A DNA stretch of 64,000 nt from positions 806,001 through 870,000 of the forward strand of contig NZ_JAEDAO010000001.1 in the NCBI RefSeq assembly GCF_016641735.1, read 5' to 3'. The stretch comes from Ramlibacter algicola. GTDB lineage: Bacteria; Pseudomonadota; Gammaproteobacteria; Burkholderiales; Burkholderiaceae_C. Position 1 is the stretch's first letter. Each line of letters opens with the position of its first letter. The notes below the pieces were generated by a model. The model saw only the letters and a list, made by a program, of their open reading frames with translations, was not told the origin of the DNA and searched no databases. Shown here in pieces: positions 9,943-18,043 of the stretch. Position numbers and translations under genes: made by a program.

Positions 9943-11433
9943 TCAGTCCGCCTTCGCGGTCTTCACGACCGCATAGCGCTCCAGCGCCCGCGCGCGGCCT
10001 TCGTCCTGGTCGACGACGGGCATCGGGTAGTCGCGGCCCAGCACGAAACCGGCGGCCTCCAGGTCGACTGGACGGGCCGTCCACGGCGCATGCAGCACGG
10101 GGGGCGGCAACGCAGCCAGTTGCGGCAGGTAGCGCGTGATGAACTTGCCCTCCGGATCGAAGCGGCGGCTCTGGGTTACCGGGTTGAAGATGCGGAAGTA
10201 GGGCTGCGCGTCGGTGCCGCACGAGGCGGCCCATTGCCAGCCGCCGTTGTTGGCCGCCAGGTCGTAGTCGTTCAGCTGCACGGCGAAGTAGCGCTCGCCC
10301 CAGCGCCAGTCGACGCCGAGCGTCTTGCACAGGAAGCTGGCGGTGACCATGCGCAGGCGGTTGTGCATGTAGCCGGTCGTGTTGAGCTGCAGCATCGCCG
10401 CGTCGACCAGCGGGTAGCCCGTGCGGCCCTCGCACCAGGCCTTGAACAAGGCCTTGCCTTTCGCGGAGTGGTCGAAGTGCACGCGGTCGTACTCGCGGCG
10501 GAAGCTGTGGCCCTGCCCGTGCTCGTCGGCCACGTGCGGGAAGTTCGCCAGCACCTGCATGTAGAAGTCGCGCCAGACCAGCTCGCCCAGCCACGTCGCG
10601 GCGCCTTCGTTGCCGCGCGATGCGAGTGCCTGCGCTTGGCGCGCCAGGTCGCGGATCGACACGGTGCCGAAGCGCAGGTGCACGCTCAGGTAGCTGGGTC
10701 CCTTCACGGCCGGGAAGTCGCGCGCGGATCCGTAGTGGTCGATGCGCTGCAGGAAGTCGTCGAACAGCGCCTTCCCGCCCGCAGTGCCGACGGGGATCGC
10801 CAGGTCCTTCAGGTTGGTGACCTCGAAGCCGAGATCCTGCAGGGAGGGGGCGTCGCATGCGAGCGCCTCAGGGCGCGGCGCGAGCGCGCTGGCGTGGCGC
10901 TCGATCGGGTACGCGCGCAGGTAGAAGTCGTCCACCTTCGCGAGCCAGGCCTTCTTGTAGGGCGTGAAGACCGAGTAGGGCGTGCCCGCCTGCGTCAGCA
11001 CTTCGCGGCGGCCGAAGACCACGTGATCCTTGCCGTCGTGCAGGGCAATGCCGATGTCCGCCAGCGCACCGCGCACCTTGGCATCGCGCACGATCGCCGC
11101 CGGCTCGTCGTCGTGGTTGGCGAACACCGCCTGCACGCCCAGTTGCCGCGCCAGCCGCGGGATTTCCTCCCGGGCACGGCCGTGCACGACGATGAGGCCG
11201 TGGCGGGGTGAACCGCCGAGGAGCCGAAGCGCCACGTCCAGCTGGACGAGCGACTCACGGATGAACTCCACCCGCCGGTCGCGCCGCGGCAGCGCTTCGA
11301 GGATGTCGGTGTCGAACAGGAAGGCCGCGTGCACCTGGCGGCAGTGGCGCAGGGCGTGGTGGAGGGCGGCCTGGTCATGGGCGCGCAGGTCGCGGCGGAA
11401 CCAGGCCAGGCCCGCGGCATACGGTTTGTCCAT
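9943..11433 (-). CDS. phrB: deoxyribodipyrimidine photolyase (class I CPD photolyase)
   Basis: The 496-residue enzyme uses blue light and FADH- to split cyclobutane pyrimidine dimers. The N-terminal antenna-binding domain begins A-W-F-R-R-D-L-R. The C-terminal FAD domain holds the signature segments G-R-T-G-Y-P-L-V-D-A-A-M, W-R-W-G-E-R-Y-F and N-N-G-G-W-Q-W-A-A-S. Length fits the class I family. The ATG at 11433 is chosen because the conserved domain starts immediately after it; an upstream extension would overlap yqgE. It is transcribed divergently from yqgE with only 19 bases between the starts, so the two promoters must overlap each other or the genes. Confidence 0.93.
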   Translation of the reverse strand: MDKPYAAGLAWFRRDLRAHDQAALHHALRHCRQVHAAFLFDTDILEALPRRDRRVEFIRESLVQLDVALRLLGGSPRHGLIVVHGRAREEIPRLARQLGVQAVFANHDDEPAAIVRDAKVRGALADIGIALHDGKDHVVFGRREVLTQAGTPYSVFTPYKKAWLAKVDDFYLRAYPIERHASALAPRPEALACDAPSLQDLGFEVTNLKDLAIPVGTAGGKALFDDFLQRIDHYGSARDFPAVKGPSYLSVHLRFGTVSIRDLARQAQALASRGNEGAATWLGELVWRDFYMQVLANFPHVADEHGQGHSFRREYDRVHFDHSAKGKALFKAWCEGRTGYPLVDAAMLQLNTTGYMHNRLRMVTASFLCKTLGVDWRWGERYFAVQLNDYDLAANNGGWQWAASCGTDAQPYFRIFNPVTQSRRFDPEGKFITRYLPQLAALPPPVLHAPWTARPVDLEAAGFVLGRDYPMPVVDQDEGRARALERYAVVKTAKAD

Positions 11434-11452
11434 GCGGGCGTAAAATCGCATC

Positions 11453-12049
11453 ATGCCCGGCGGTGAATCCACCATCAACCTGACGCATCATTTCCTGATC
11501 GCGATGCCGGGGCTGGCGGATGCCTCGTTCGCGAAGAGCGTCATCTACCTGTGCGAGCACAGCCCGCGTGGCGCGCTCGGCATCATGATCAACAAGCCCA
11601 GCGACATCAGCCTCAAGGGCCTGTTCGAGAAGGTCGACCTGCCGCTCGACCGCGACGACCTCGCTGCCACGCCCGTGTTCCAGGGCGGCCCGGTGCAGAC
11701 CGAGCGCGGCTTCGTCCTGCATGAGGCCGTCGCCGGCGAAGTGAAGCCGGAAGAGTCCGTGTACGCCTCCACCATGACCATCCCCGGCGGGCTGGAAATG
11801 ACCACGTCCAAGGACGTGCTCGAGGCCATGTCCACCGGCGCCGGCCCGCGCAAGGTGCTGGTGTCGCTCGGCTACTCGGCCTGGGGCGAAGGCCAGCTGG
11901 AATCCGAGCTGGCCGAAAACAGCTGGCTGACGGTCGACGCCGACCCGGCCATCATCTTCGACACGCCGATCGAAGAGCGTTACGACCGCGCGCTGTCGCT
12001 GCTGGGCCTGCAGGCCTGGATGCTGTCGCCGGAGGCGGGGCACGCATGA
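11453..12049 (+). CDS. yqgE: YqgE/AlgH family protein
   Basis: A 198-residue UPF0301 protein that starts N-L-T-H-H-F-L-I-A-M-P and contains the family segments V-I-Y-L-C-E-H and G-I-M-I-N-K-P. The biochemical role is not settled; in Pseudomonas the homologue AlgH affects alginate and other outputs. It opens the run yqgE-ruvX-pyrR-pyrB-pyrX-plsC and overlaps ruvX by four bases (ATGA). A TAAAAT hexamer ends only six bases before the ATG and no Shine-Dalgarno is visible, which suggests a leaderless or very short leader transcript. Confidence 0.92.
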   Translation: MPGGESTINLTHHFLIAMPGLADASFAKSVIYLCEHSPRGALGIMINKPSDISLKGLFEKVDLPLDRDDLAATPVFQGGPVQTERGFVLHEAVAGEVKPEESVYASTMTIPGGLEMTTSKDVLEAMSTGAGPRKVLVSLGYSAWGEGQLESELAENSWLTVDADPAIIFDTPIEERYDRALSLLGLQAWMLSPEAGHA

Positions 12050-12465
12050 GCCTTCCGGCTCTCCCCCAAGTCCCGCGCCACTTCACCACTTTTCTTGCTT
12101 TTGATTTCGGGGCCAAGCGCACCGGCGTCGCCGTGGGCAACCGCCTGCTGCGCACCGCGACGCCACAAGCCACGATCAAGGCCGAAGGCACGCAGGCGCG
12201 CCTGGACGCGGCGATGCAGCGCGTGCAGCAGTGGCAACCGGATGCGCTGGTGGTCGGGGTCCCGTTTCATCCCGACGGCGCGAGCCACGACAATACGGCC
12301 CGCGCACGCCGCTTCGGGCGGCAGCTCGCGGCGCGGGCGAAGCTGCCGGTGTACGAGGTGGACGAGCGGTACAGCACCACCGAGGCGCTGTCCGCCGGCG
12401 CGGCGGATGCCGATGCCGGCGCCGCGTGCATCATCCTGGAGCAATTCTTGAGGAGCTTGGAATGA
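12046..12465 (+). CDS. ruvX: Holliday junction resolvase-like protein RuvX/YqgF
   Basis: This 139-residue protein has an RNase H-like fold, beginning with the strand [14 protein letters not shown] that carries the first catalytic aspartate. The later V-D-E-R-Y-S-T segment and a C-terminal acidic D-A-D-A-G-A-A match YqgF. Family members act on pre-16S rRNA 5' ends or on DNA junctions. The ATG overlaps the yqgE stop and the TGA overlaps the pyrR start, so all three are probably translationally coupled. yqgE-ruvX is one of the most conserved gene pairs in proteobacteria. Confidence 0.92.
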   Translation: MSLPALPQVPRHFTTFLAFDFGAKRTGVAVGNRLLRTATPQATIKAEGTQARLDAAMQRVQQWQPDALVVGVPFHPDGASHDNTARARRFGRQLAARAKLPVYEVDERYSTTEALSAGAADADAGAACIILEQFLRSLE

Positions 12466-12953
12466 GCGATCTGCGGCTGGACGCCGAAGCGCTGGTGCGC
12501 GAACTCGCGCGCGGCGTGGCCCCGCTGCTGGGCAGCAGCGGCCGGCTGGTGGGCATCACGTCGGGCGGCGCCTGGCTGGCCGAGCACCTGCAGCGCGAGC
12601 TGCGGATCGAAGGCCGCGCCGGCGTCATCTCGTCGGCGATGCACCGCGACGACTTCGCGAAACGCGGCCTGGCCTACGCGGCGCAGACCGACATTCCCTT
12701 CGACGTGAACGGCGCGCACATCGTGCTGCTCGACGACGTGCTGTACACCGGCCGCACGATCCGCGCGGTGCTCAACGAGCTGTTCGACCACGGCCGGCCG
12801 GCCAGCGTGAAGCTCGCGGTGCTGGTGGACCGCGGCGGGCGCGAGTTGCCGGTGCAGGCCGACTTCGCCGCCGCACGCGTGGTGCTGCCCGACACGCAGT
12901 CGCTGCAGCTGGCGCGCGGCGACGACGGCCGCTTCGACTTCCAGGTGACCTGA
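12462..12953 (+). CDS. pyrR: PyrR-family regulator/uracil phosphoribosyltransferase
   Basis: The 163-residue protein has the phosphoribosyltransferase fold with the PRPP-binding loop [15 protein letters not shown] at about residues 87-101. In Gram-positive bacteria PyrR binds pyr mRNA and attenuates it; the role of the proteobacterial homologues is less certain, and I see no classic anti-terminator leader here because the gene sits inside an operon. The start overlaps the ruvX stop by four bases, and its own stop shares one base with the pyrB ATG. The position just before pyrB supports a part in pyrimidine control or uracil salvage. Confidence 0.88.
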   Translation: MSDLRLDAEALVRELARGVAPLLGSSGRLVGITSGGAWLAEHLQRELRIEGRAGVISSAMHRDDFAKRGLAYAAQTDIPFDVNGAHIVLLDDVLYTGRTIRAVLNELFDHGRPASVKLAVLVDRGGRELPVQADFAAARVVLPDTQSLQLARGDDGRFDFQVT

Positions 12954-13921
12954 TGCTCCACAAGCGCAACCCGCAATTGAACAAGAACGGCGAGCTGGTC
13001 CACCTGCTGTCGATCGAGGGCCTGCCGCGCGAGATCCTGACGCACATCCTCGACACCGCGTCGCAGTTCGTCAGCGTCAACGACCGCGAGGTCAAGAAGG
13101 TGCCGCTGCTGCGCGGCAAGAGCGTGTTCAACCTGTTCTTCGAGAACAGCACGCGCACGCGCACCACCTTCGAGATCGCCGCGACGCGCCTGTCGGCCGA
13201 CGTGATCAACCTGGACATCGCGCGCTCGTCGGCCAGCAAGGGCGAGTCGCTGCTGGACACCATCGCCAACCTGTCGGCGATGGCGGCCGACATCTTCGTC
13301 GTGCGGCACAGCGAGTCCGGCGCTCCCTACCTGATCGCGCAGCACGTCGCGCCGCACGTGCACGTGATCAACGCCGGTGACGGAAGGCATGCGCACCCCA
13401 CCCAGGGGCTGCTCGACATGTACACGATCCGCCACTACAAGAAGGACTTCAGCAACCTCACGGTGGCCATCGTCGGCGACGTGCTGCATTCGCGCGTCGC
13501 ACGCTCCGACATCCACGCGCTCACGACCCTGGGCTGCGCCGAAGTGCGCGTGGTCGGCCCGAAGACGCTGGTGCCCGGCGACATGGCGCAGATGGGCGTG
13601 CGGGTCTGCCACACGCTGGAAGAGGGCATCCGCGGCTGCGACGTGATCATCATGCTGCGGCTGCAGAACGAGCGCATGAGCGGCGCGCTGCTGCCGTCCT
13701 CGCAGGAATTCTTCAAGAACTTCGGCCTCACGCCGGCCAAGCTGCAACTGGCCAAGCCGGACTGCATCGTGATGCACCCCGGGCCGATCAACCGGGGCGT
13801 GGAAATCGACTCGGCGGTCGTCGACGGCAAGCAGGCCGTCATCCTGCCGCAGGTCACCTTCGGCATCGCCGTGCGCATGGCCGTCATGGGCATCGTGTCC
13901 AGCCACGAGAACACCAGATGA
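12953..13921 (+). CDS. pyrB: aspartate carbamoyltransferase catalytic subunit
   Basis: This is the 322-residue catalytic chain that makes N-carbamoyl-aspartate from carbamoyl phosphate and aspartate, the first committed step of pyrimidine synthesis. The carbamoyl phosphate motif F-E-N-S-T-R-T-R-T is at about residues 63-71; H-P-T-Q and the C-terminal M-H-P-G-P-I-N-R-G are present. The start overlaps pyrR by one base and the end overlaps pyrX by four. No pyrI regulatory chain follows. As in Pseudomonas, the partner is the inactive dihydroorotase-like protein encoded next. Confidence 0.96.
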   Translation: MLHKRNPQLNKNGELVHLLSIEGLPREILTHILDTASQFVSVNDREVKKVPLLRGKSVFNLFFENSTRTRTTFEIAATRLSADVINLDIARSSASKGESLLDTIANLSAMAADIFVVRHSESGAPYLIAQHVAPHVHVINAGDGRHAHPTQGLLDMYTIRHYKKDFSNLTVAIVGDVLHSRVARSDIHALTTLGCAEVRVVGPKTLVPGDMAQMGVRVCHTLEEGIRGCDVIIMLRLQNERMSGALLPSSQEFFKNFGLTPAKLQLAKPDCIVMHPGPINRGVEIDSAVVDGKQAVILPQVTFGIAVRMAVMGIVSSHENTR

Positions 13922-15204
13922 AGATCCTGATCCAGAACGGCCGCGTGCTCGACCCGGCCAGCAGCCATGACGCGGTGGGCGACGTCGCCGTCGATGCCGG
14001 GCGCATCGCGGGAGTCGGGCGCGCTCCGGACGGCTTCCAGGCCGATCGCGTGATCGATGCGAAGGGCTGCCTGGTGGTCCCGGGCTTCGTCGACCTCGCG
14101 ACGCGTCTTCGCGAACCCGGCCACGAACACGCCGGCATGCTCGAGTCGGAGATGGAAGCCGCGGTCGCGGGCGGTGTCACCAGCGTCGTCTGCCTGCCCG
14201 ACACCGACCCGGTGCTGGACGAGCCCGGCCTGGTCGAGATGCTGCGCATGCGCGCCGAGAAACTGCATCGCGCGCGCGTGTTCCCGCTCGGCGCGCTCAC
14301 GCGCGGGCTGGCGGGCGAGGTGCTCACCGAGATGGCGGAACTGGCGGAAGCGGGCTGCGTCGGCTTCAGCCAGGCCGAAGTGCCGCTGGCCAACACGCAG
14401 GTCCTGCAGCGGGCGCTGCAGTACGCGTCGACGTACGGCTTCACCGCCTGGCTGCGGCCGCAGGATCCCTGGCTGGGCAAGGGCGTCGCGGCCAGCGGCC
14501 CGCTTGCCACGCGCCTCGGCCTGCCCGGCGTGCCCGTGGCGGCGGAGACCATCGCGCTGCACACGATCTTCGAACTGGTGCGCGCCACCGGCGCGCGCGT
14601 GCACCTGTGCCGCCTGAGCAGCGCCGATGGCGTCGCGCTGGTGCGCCAGGCCAAGCAGCAGGGGCTGCCCATCACGTGCGACGTGAGCATCAACTCGCTG
14701 CACCTGACGGATGCCGACATCGGCTACTTCGACAGCCGCGCGCGCCTGTCGCCGCCGCTGCGCCAGCAGCGCGATCGTGATGCACTGCGCGCAGGCCTGG
14801 CCGACGGCACGATCGACGCGCTGGTGTCCGACCACACGCCGGTCGACGAGGACGCGAAGACCCTGCCGTTCGGCGAGGCCGAGCCGGGTGCGACCGGGCT
14901 GGAATTGCTGCTGCCGCTGGCGCTGAAGTGGGCGCAGGACGGCGGCGCGGGCCTGGCGCGCGCGATCGCGGTGCTCACCAGCGAACCCGCACGCGTGCTC
15001 GGCATGAAGGACGTCGGCCGCCTGCGCGAAGGCGCCGCCGCCGACCTGTGCGTCGTCGATCCGGGCGCGCAGTGGGTGGTCGAGCCGGCCGCGCTGCGCA
15101 GCCAGGGGAAGCACACGCCGTTCTCGGGCTACGAAGTGGCCGGCCGCGTGCGCTGCACGCTGGTGGACGGCGACCTGGTCTGGGGCGACCGAGCGGCGGC
15201 ATGA
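13918..15204 (+). CDS. pyrX: dihydroorotase-like protein PyrX (probably non-catalytic)
   Basis: The 428-residue protein has the class I dihydroorotase/amidohydrolase layout: an N-terminal small beta domain, P-G-F-V-D-L at about residues 55-60, the barrel, and S-D-H-T-P near residue 303. The metal-binding H-x-H expected just after V-D-L is A-T-R (residues 61-63). The T-P-H-H-type segment reads V-S-I-N-S, and the H-x-S-T segment reads C-R-L-S-S, so several zinc ligands are lost. In Pseudomonas a protein of this kind (PyrC') is a structural partner that keeps aspartate transcarbamoylase active. The four-base overlap with pyrB suits a subunit made in step with it. An active pyrC should be elsewhere in the genome. 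Confidence 0.9.
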   Translation: MKILIQNGRVLDPASSHDAVGDVAVDAGRIAGVGRAPDGFQADRVIDAKGCLVVPGFVDLATRLREPGHEHAGMLESEMEAAVAGGVTSVVCLPDTDPVLDEPGLVEMLRMRAEKLHRARVFPLGALTRGLAGEVLTEMAELAEAGCVGFSQAEVPLANTQVLQRALQYASTYGFTAWLRPQDPWLGKGVAASGPLATRLGLPGVPVAAETIALHTIFELVRATGARVHLCRLSSADGVALVRQAKQQGLPITCDVSINSLHLTDADIGYFDSRARLSPPLRQQRDRDALRAGLADGTIDALVSDHTPVDEDAKTLPFGEAEPGATGLELLLPLALKWAQDGGAGLARAIAVLTSEPARVLGMKDVGRLREGAAADLCVVDPGAQWVVEPAALRSQGKHTPFSGYEVAGRVRCTLVDGDLVWGDRAAA

Positions 15205-15935
15205 GCGCACTGCGCGCCGCCACGCGACTGGCGGGCGCGCTCGCGCAGGCGCTGCGCGGCTGGTGGACCATCACCTTCGTCTTCCCGCGGCTCTCGCCGC
15301 TTGAACGCGAGGCATGCGTCACCGCCTGGGCGCGCGGCATGCTCGGCGTGCTGGGCATCGGCCTGCAGGTGCGCGGCGAGCCCGCGCAACACGGCCCCAT
15401 GCTGCTGGTGGCCAACCACATCTCCTGGCTCGACATCCTGGTGCTGCACGCGGCGCGCTACTGCCGCTTCGTGTCCAAGAGCGAGGTGCGCCACTGGCCG
15501 TTGATCGGCGCGCTGGCGACCGGCGCCGGCACGCTGTACATCGAGCGCGCGTCGCGTCGCGATGCGCTGCGCGTCGTGCACCACATGGCCGAGAGCCTGC
15601 GCGGCGGCGACGTGCTCGCCGTCTTTCCCGAAGGCACGACCAGCGACGGCATCGACCTGCTGCCGTTCCACGGCAACCTGGTGCAACCTGCCATCTCGGT
15701 CGACGCGCCGGTGCAGCCGGTGGCGCTGAGCTTCGTCGACTCGACGACGGGGCGCCCGAGCCTGACGCCTTGCTACGTGGGGGACGACACGCTGTTCACG
15801 TCGCTGTGGCGCACGCTCAGCGGTCCTGCGGTGACGGCCGTCGTGCACTTCGGCGCAACGCAACGCGCCGACGGGCGCGACCGCCGCAGCTGGGCGGTGG
15901 ACCTGCGCGAGGCCGTGCTGGACCTGCGTCGCTAG
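15201..15935 (+). CDS. plsC: 1-acyl-sn-glycerol-3-phosphate acyltransferase (PlsC family)
   Basis: The 244-residue membrane-associated acyltransferase transfers a fatty acyl group to lysophosphatidate. The catalytic N-H-I-S-W-L-D motif (H73 and D78) and the F-P-E-G-T-T substrate-binding motif (about residues 142-147) are intact. A hydrophobic stretch near the N-terminus should anchor it to the inner membrane. The ATG overlaps the pyrX stop by four bases, so it ends the pyr operon. It could instead be an acyltransferase of ornithine lipid synthesis (OlsA type); the motifs do not decide this. Confidence 0.9.
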   Translation: MSALRAATRLAGALAQALRGWWTITFVFPRLSPLEREACVTAWARGMLGVLGIGLQVRGEPAQHGPMLLVANHISWLDILVLHAARYCRFVSKSEVRHWPLIGALATGAGTLYIERASRRDALRVVHHMAESLRGGDVLAVFPEGTTSDGIDLLPFHGNLVQPAISVDAPVQPVALSFVDSTTGRPSLTPCYVGDDTLFTSLWRTLSGPAVTAVVHFGATQRADGRDRRSWAVDLREAVLDLRR

Positions 15936-15951
15936 GCCGCGTCAGGCTGGC

Positions 15952-16185
15952 TCAGGCGTCGTAGTCCGATTCCAGTCGGCTGACGGTGGGTTTGCGGAAC
16001 ACGATCTCGCCGGTGGGCACGTGCACCACGCGGATCTCCTCGCCGCCCGGCAAGGTGGTTGCCTTGGCAGCCACGGCAATGGCCAGCGCGCGGTCGCGCA
16101 CGTAGTAGTGCTGCGATCCCGGCTCAGGCAGGAACAGGCTGGCGATGGGGTGGCTGCTTTCGATGCGGTACTCGGCAGGAGTCAT
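15952..16185 (-). CDS. hypothetical protein, 77 residues
   Basis: I do not recognise this short protein. It is real-looking: GAGAGGTGAC stands just before the ATG as a good ribosome site, and composition is balanced. The C-terminal half (E-E-I-R-V-V-H-V-P-T-G-E-I-V-F-R-K) looks like a small beta structure; there is no signal peptide or membrane helix. It faces plsC tail to tail with 16 bases between. No neighbour suggests a role. Confidence 0.7.
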   Translation of the reverse strand: MTPAEYRIESSHPIASLFLPEPGSQHYYVRDRALAIAVAAKATTLPGGEEIRVVHVPTGEIVFRKPTVSRLESDYDA

Positions 16186-16327
16186 GGGTCACCTCTCTCG
16201 CAATGGGCGCCCGCCGACGCATGACTGCGGCACGGGTTGCGCACAGAGTAGTCCGGTGACCTGGCGTGTCTGTAGGACGCCGCTGATGCCCCAGCCTTGG
16301 GCGGGGACTCGTTGCGCCGCATCAAGT

Positions 16328-16345
16328 GCAGGCGTTTTTGCCTGC
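16328..16345. repeat. perfect 6-bp stem-loop with T5 loop
   Basis: GCAGGC and GCCTGC pair around a GTTTTT loop. It lies directly beyond the stop codon of the 76-residue minus-strand frame and may mark the 3' end of that transcript. There is no following U-run, so it is not a standard terminator. Confidence 0.5.
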
Positions 16346-16346
16346 C

Positions 16347-16577
16347 TCAGCGGAATCCTTGCGCGGCCGACGCAGTGTGTCGTGTGGTACCCGCGCCGCC
16401 CGGCAACGCGGCGACCGCGGCCTTGCTGGCCAGGAAACGCACGCCGCAGTGGGTGCAGGACCACAGGCGCTGCGACGGCAACAACCATCGCATCCACGGC
16501 GTGCGGTGCTCGCGGACGTACTGCGGGGCCGGGCAATTGCATGGGTGCAACCGCATCCCGCGTTTGTAGCGGGCCAA
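16347..16577 (-). CDS. possible small zinc-ribbon protein, 76 residues
   Basis: This is a doubtful gene. The frame opens at TTG 16577, or at the ATG eight codons in. It encodes H-P-C-N-C-P near the start and then W-S-C-T-H-C-G-V-R-F, which together give two C-x(1-2)-C knuckles as in small zinc ribbons. The aromatic and charged composition (several Trp, His, Tyr) is unlike the Arg/Ala/Pro-rich shadow frames of this genome. No good ribosome site was found. A hairpin follows the stop and another spans the start. I do not know a function. Confidence 0.4.
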   Translation of the reverse strand: MARYKRGMRLHPCNCPAPQYVREHRTPWMRWLLPSQRLWSCTHCGVRFLASKAAVAALPGGAGTTRHTASAAQGFR

Positions 16578-16603
16578 GCTGAGCTTGCGCTGACAGCTTG
16601 GCC
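16572..16603. repeat. inverted repeat with 9-bp arms
   Basis: GGCCAAGCT at 16572 pairs with AGCTTGGCC ending at 16603, with a 14-base centre that contains a further copy of AGCTT. It overlaps the start of the doubtful zinc-ribbon frame and lies 35 bases past the DUF3606 gene end, so it could be an operator for the first or a weak terminator for the second. Confidence 0.5.
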
Positions 16604-16637
16604 CGGCGTCGCATCACGCAGCGACGCCGCGCGCCGC

Positions 16638-16829
16638 TTACTTCTTCAGTTCGCGCTCGACCTTGCTGCGCGAGTTGCCCGCGCTCTTCACCGCGCGCTT
16701 GACGTCGGTGGCGCTGGCGCCGGTCTTCTTCGCCTCGTAGCGCACTTCGTGCTGCTGGCCGCCCGCGACACGCGAGCGGTCCTGCGCGCGGCCGCGCGAG
16801 CTGGCGGAGGATTTCTTGCTGGTTGCCAT
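16638..16829 (-). CDS. DUF3606 domain protein, 63 residues
   Basis: A small basic protein rich in Ser, Lys and Arg in its first 20 residues. The rest matches the DUF3606 pattern: a D-R-S-R-V segment, then Y-E-A-K-K-T-G-A-S, then K-R-A-V-K-S-A-G-N-S with a final charged helix. Function is unknown; these proteins are often abundant and stress-linked in related bacteria, which is background, not something visible here. AGGAG is six to seven bases before the ATG. Confidence 0.8.
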   Translation of the reverse strand: MATSKKSSASSRGRAQDRSRVAGGQQHEVRYEAKKTGASATDVKRAVKSAGNSRSKVERELKK

Positions 16830-16895
16830 GTGGGACTCCTGGGTCTTGAAGCCTCGACCATCGCCGCCCGGCGCGCCGCCGCGTGACGGTGAATT

Positions 16896-17666
16896 TCAAC
16901 AGCCCACGCCAGAAGGCAGCGCATGCGCACGCGCGGCCGGACGGCGCATCGACCAGGCGACCCACGCCGCGATCGCGGTTTCGAGCGTGGGGGTGAACCA
17001 GTGCGCGAAGGCCAATGCCGATGCTCCGGCGACCGCGGCGAGGTCGTTGTACATGACCGAGAGGTTGAGGGCCATGTGCAGAGCGATCGCGAGCCACAGG
17101 CTGCCGCTGCGATACCGCACCGCCGTGAACAGCGCGCCGCCCAGCATCGTCAGGCCCGCGCGTTGCAGCGCCTCGGGCCAGGCCAGGCCCATGAAGCCGT
17201 GCAGCAGGTGCATGCCGCCGAACAGCACGCTGTTCAGCAACAGCGCCTGCCACACGGGCAGCCTGAGCAGCAGCGCGAAGATCACGCCGCGAAACAGCAG
17301 CTCCTCGCCGAACGCGTTGAAGAACTGCACGGCCAGGTCGGTCGGCCATTGCGCCAGCACCTCCGCGCGCGGGCCGCAGGACAGGTTCATCGCCACCAGC
17401 ACGAGGCCCGCCAGGAACACCGGCGCCGGACGGACTCTCGATGGTTCGAGGCCGAGCGAGCGCCACAGCCCCAAGGCGTGCGCCAGCACGAGCGGCAGCA
17501 CGATGGTCGATGCGAACGCCGTGAGCTTGACGGCGCCGAAAGCGTGCGGCGGCAAGGCCGCCCGGCCGCCCAGGAGGATGGCGGCGGTCAGCGCGAACTG
17601 CAGTGCAGCGAACCCGATGGCGAGGGCGACGGGGTGGCGGTCGGCGAGGCGGCGGAGGGATTGCAT
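16896..17666 (-). CDS. CPBP family intramembrane glutamic endopeptidase
   Basis: The 256-residue protein has several membrane helices and the CPBP (Abi) signature: F-G-E-E-L-L-F-R-G with the glutamate pair about half way, and the later F-G-G-M-H-L-L-H and A-L-H-M-A-L-N segments that complete the active site in the membrane. Family members cut proteins within the bilayer; the substrate cannot be told. The start is uncertain: ATG 17666 or GTG 17696, neither with a clear ribosome site. It stands alone, unlike the second CPBP gene at 19242-20186, which lies within an operon. Confidence 0.82.
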   Translation of the reverse strand: MQSLRRLADRHPVALAIGFAALQFALTAAILLGGRAALPPHAFGAVKLTAFASTIVLPLVLAHALGLWRSLGLEPSRVRPAPVFLAGLVLVAMNLSCGPRAEVLAQWPTDLAVQFFNAFGEELLFRGVIFALLLRLPVWQALLLNSVLFGGMHLLHGFMGLAWPEALQRAGLTMLGGALFTAVRYRSGSLWLAIALHMALNLSVMYNDLAAVAGASALAFAHWFTPTLETAIAAWVAWSMRRPAARAHALPSGVGC

Positions 17667-17772
17667 GGCCGCGCACTGTGCCCGCCGTGGCGCCACGGCG
17701 CGACGGCCGGGCGACGAGGCGCCATCCGGTGCGACAGGCTGCCGGGCTGCACGACGGACCGTGGACGCCGCC

Positions 17773-17778
17773 TACAAT
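17773..17778 (+). promoter_or_regulatory. candidate -10 element for tRNA-Arg
   Basis: TACAAT lies 10 bases before the first base of the tRNA, the spacing expected for a sigma-70 promoter reading into it. The region 17 bases upstream has no good -35 match, so this is tentative. Confidence 0.4.
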
Positions 17779-17788
17779 GGCGCGCGCC

Positions 17789-17863
17789 GCCGCCGTAGTT
17801 CAATGGATAGAACGAGCGCCTCCTAAGCGCTAGATACAGGTTCGATTCCTGTCGGGGGCGCCA
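17789..17863 (+). tRNA. tRNA-Arg (anticodon CCT), CCA encoded
   Basis: The 75-base cloverleaf includes the encoded CCA. The anticodon stem is AGCGC/GCGCT around loop CTCCTAA, giving anticodon CCT (17822-17824), which reads AGG. The T arm is ACAGG-TTCGATT-CCTGT. The acceptor stem pairs GCCGCCG with CGGGGGC, so position 4 (G17792) faces G17856: one G-G mismatch in an otherwise paired stem. Nothing around it indicates an integrated element. Confidence 0.95.
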
Positions 17864-17910
17864 GCTGCGACGCTCCGCGTCGCGGCGCCCCCGACTGTCG
17901 GGGGAGAAAC

Positions 17911-18031
17911 AGGAACCCCCTCACCCCAGCCCTCTCCCCCGAGGGGCTCTCGAGGCTCTGGCGAGCCTCGGGCCCTTTGGGCGCATCAGGAACCCCCTCA
18001 CCCCAACCCTCTCCCCTGAGGGGGAGAGGGA
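17911..18031. repeat. duplicated CCCTCACCCC-type repeat with hairpins
   Basis: AGGAACCCCCTCACCCCA occurs at 17911 and again at 17988, each followed by a pyrimidine-rich CCCTCTCCC tract. Between them is a perfect hairpin (CGAGGCTC, loop TGGC, GAGCCTCG, 17951-17970). The second copy ends in CCCTCTCCCC-TGA-GGGGGAGAGGG (18008-18031), a strong stem-loop 12 bases beyond the stop of the vWA gene. The motif is of a widespread intergenic type. The stem may end the moxR-vWA transcript. Confidence 0.75.
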
Positions 18032-18043
18032 GCAGGGCGTGCG

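Larger units (their letters stand above)
16186..16637. other. 452-base stretch with one doubtful small gene and two hairpins
   Basis: Between two small minus-strand genes. It holds a doubtful 76-residue frame (16347-16577, minus) and two hairpins (16328-16345 and 16572-16603). Apart from these I see no coding or RNA gene. The first 140 bases (16186-16326) show nothing recognisable. Confidence 0.6.

Noticed and set aside
16189..17676. Minus-strand frame of about 495 codons spanning the small genes and the CPBP gene
   Set aside because: It covers several better-supported frames, has shadow composition and no ribosome site.
17789..18043. tRNA followed by repeats as a possible integration site
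   Set aside because: No integrase, no duplicated tRNA 3' end and ordinary core-type genes on both sides.
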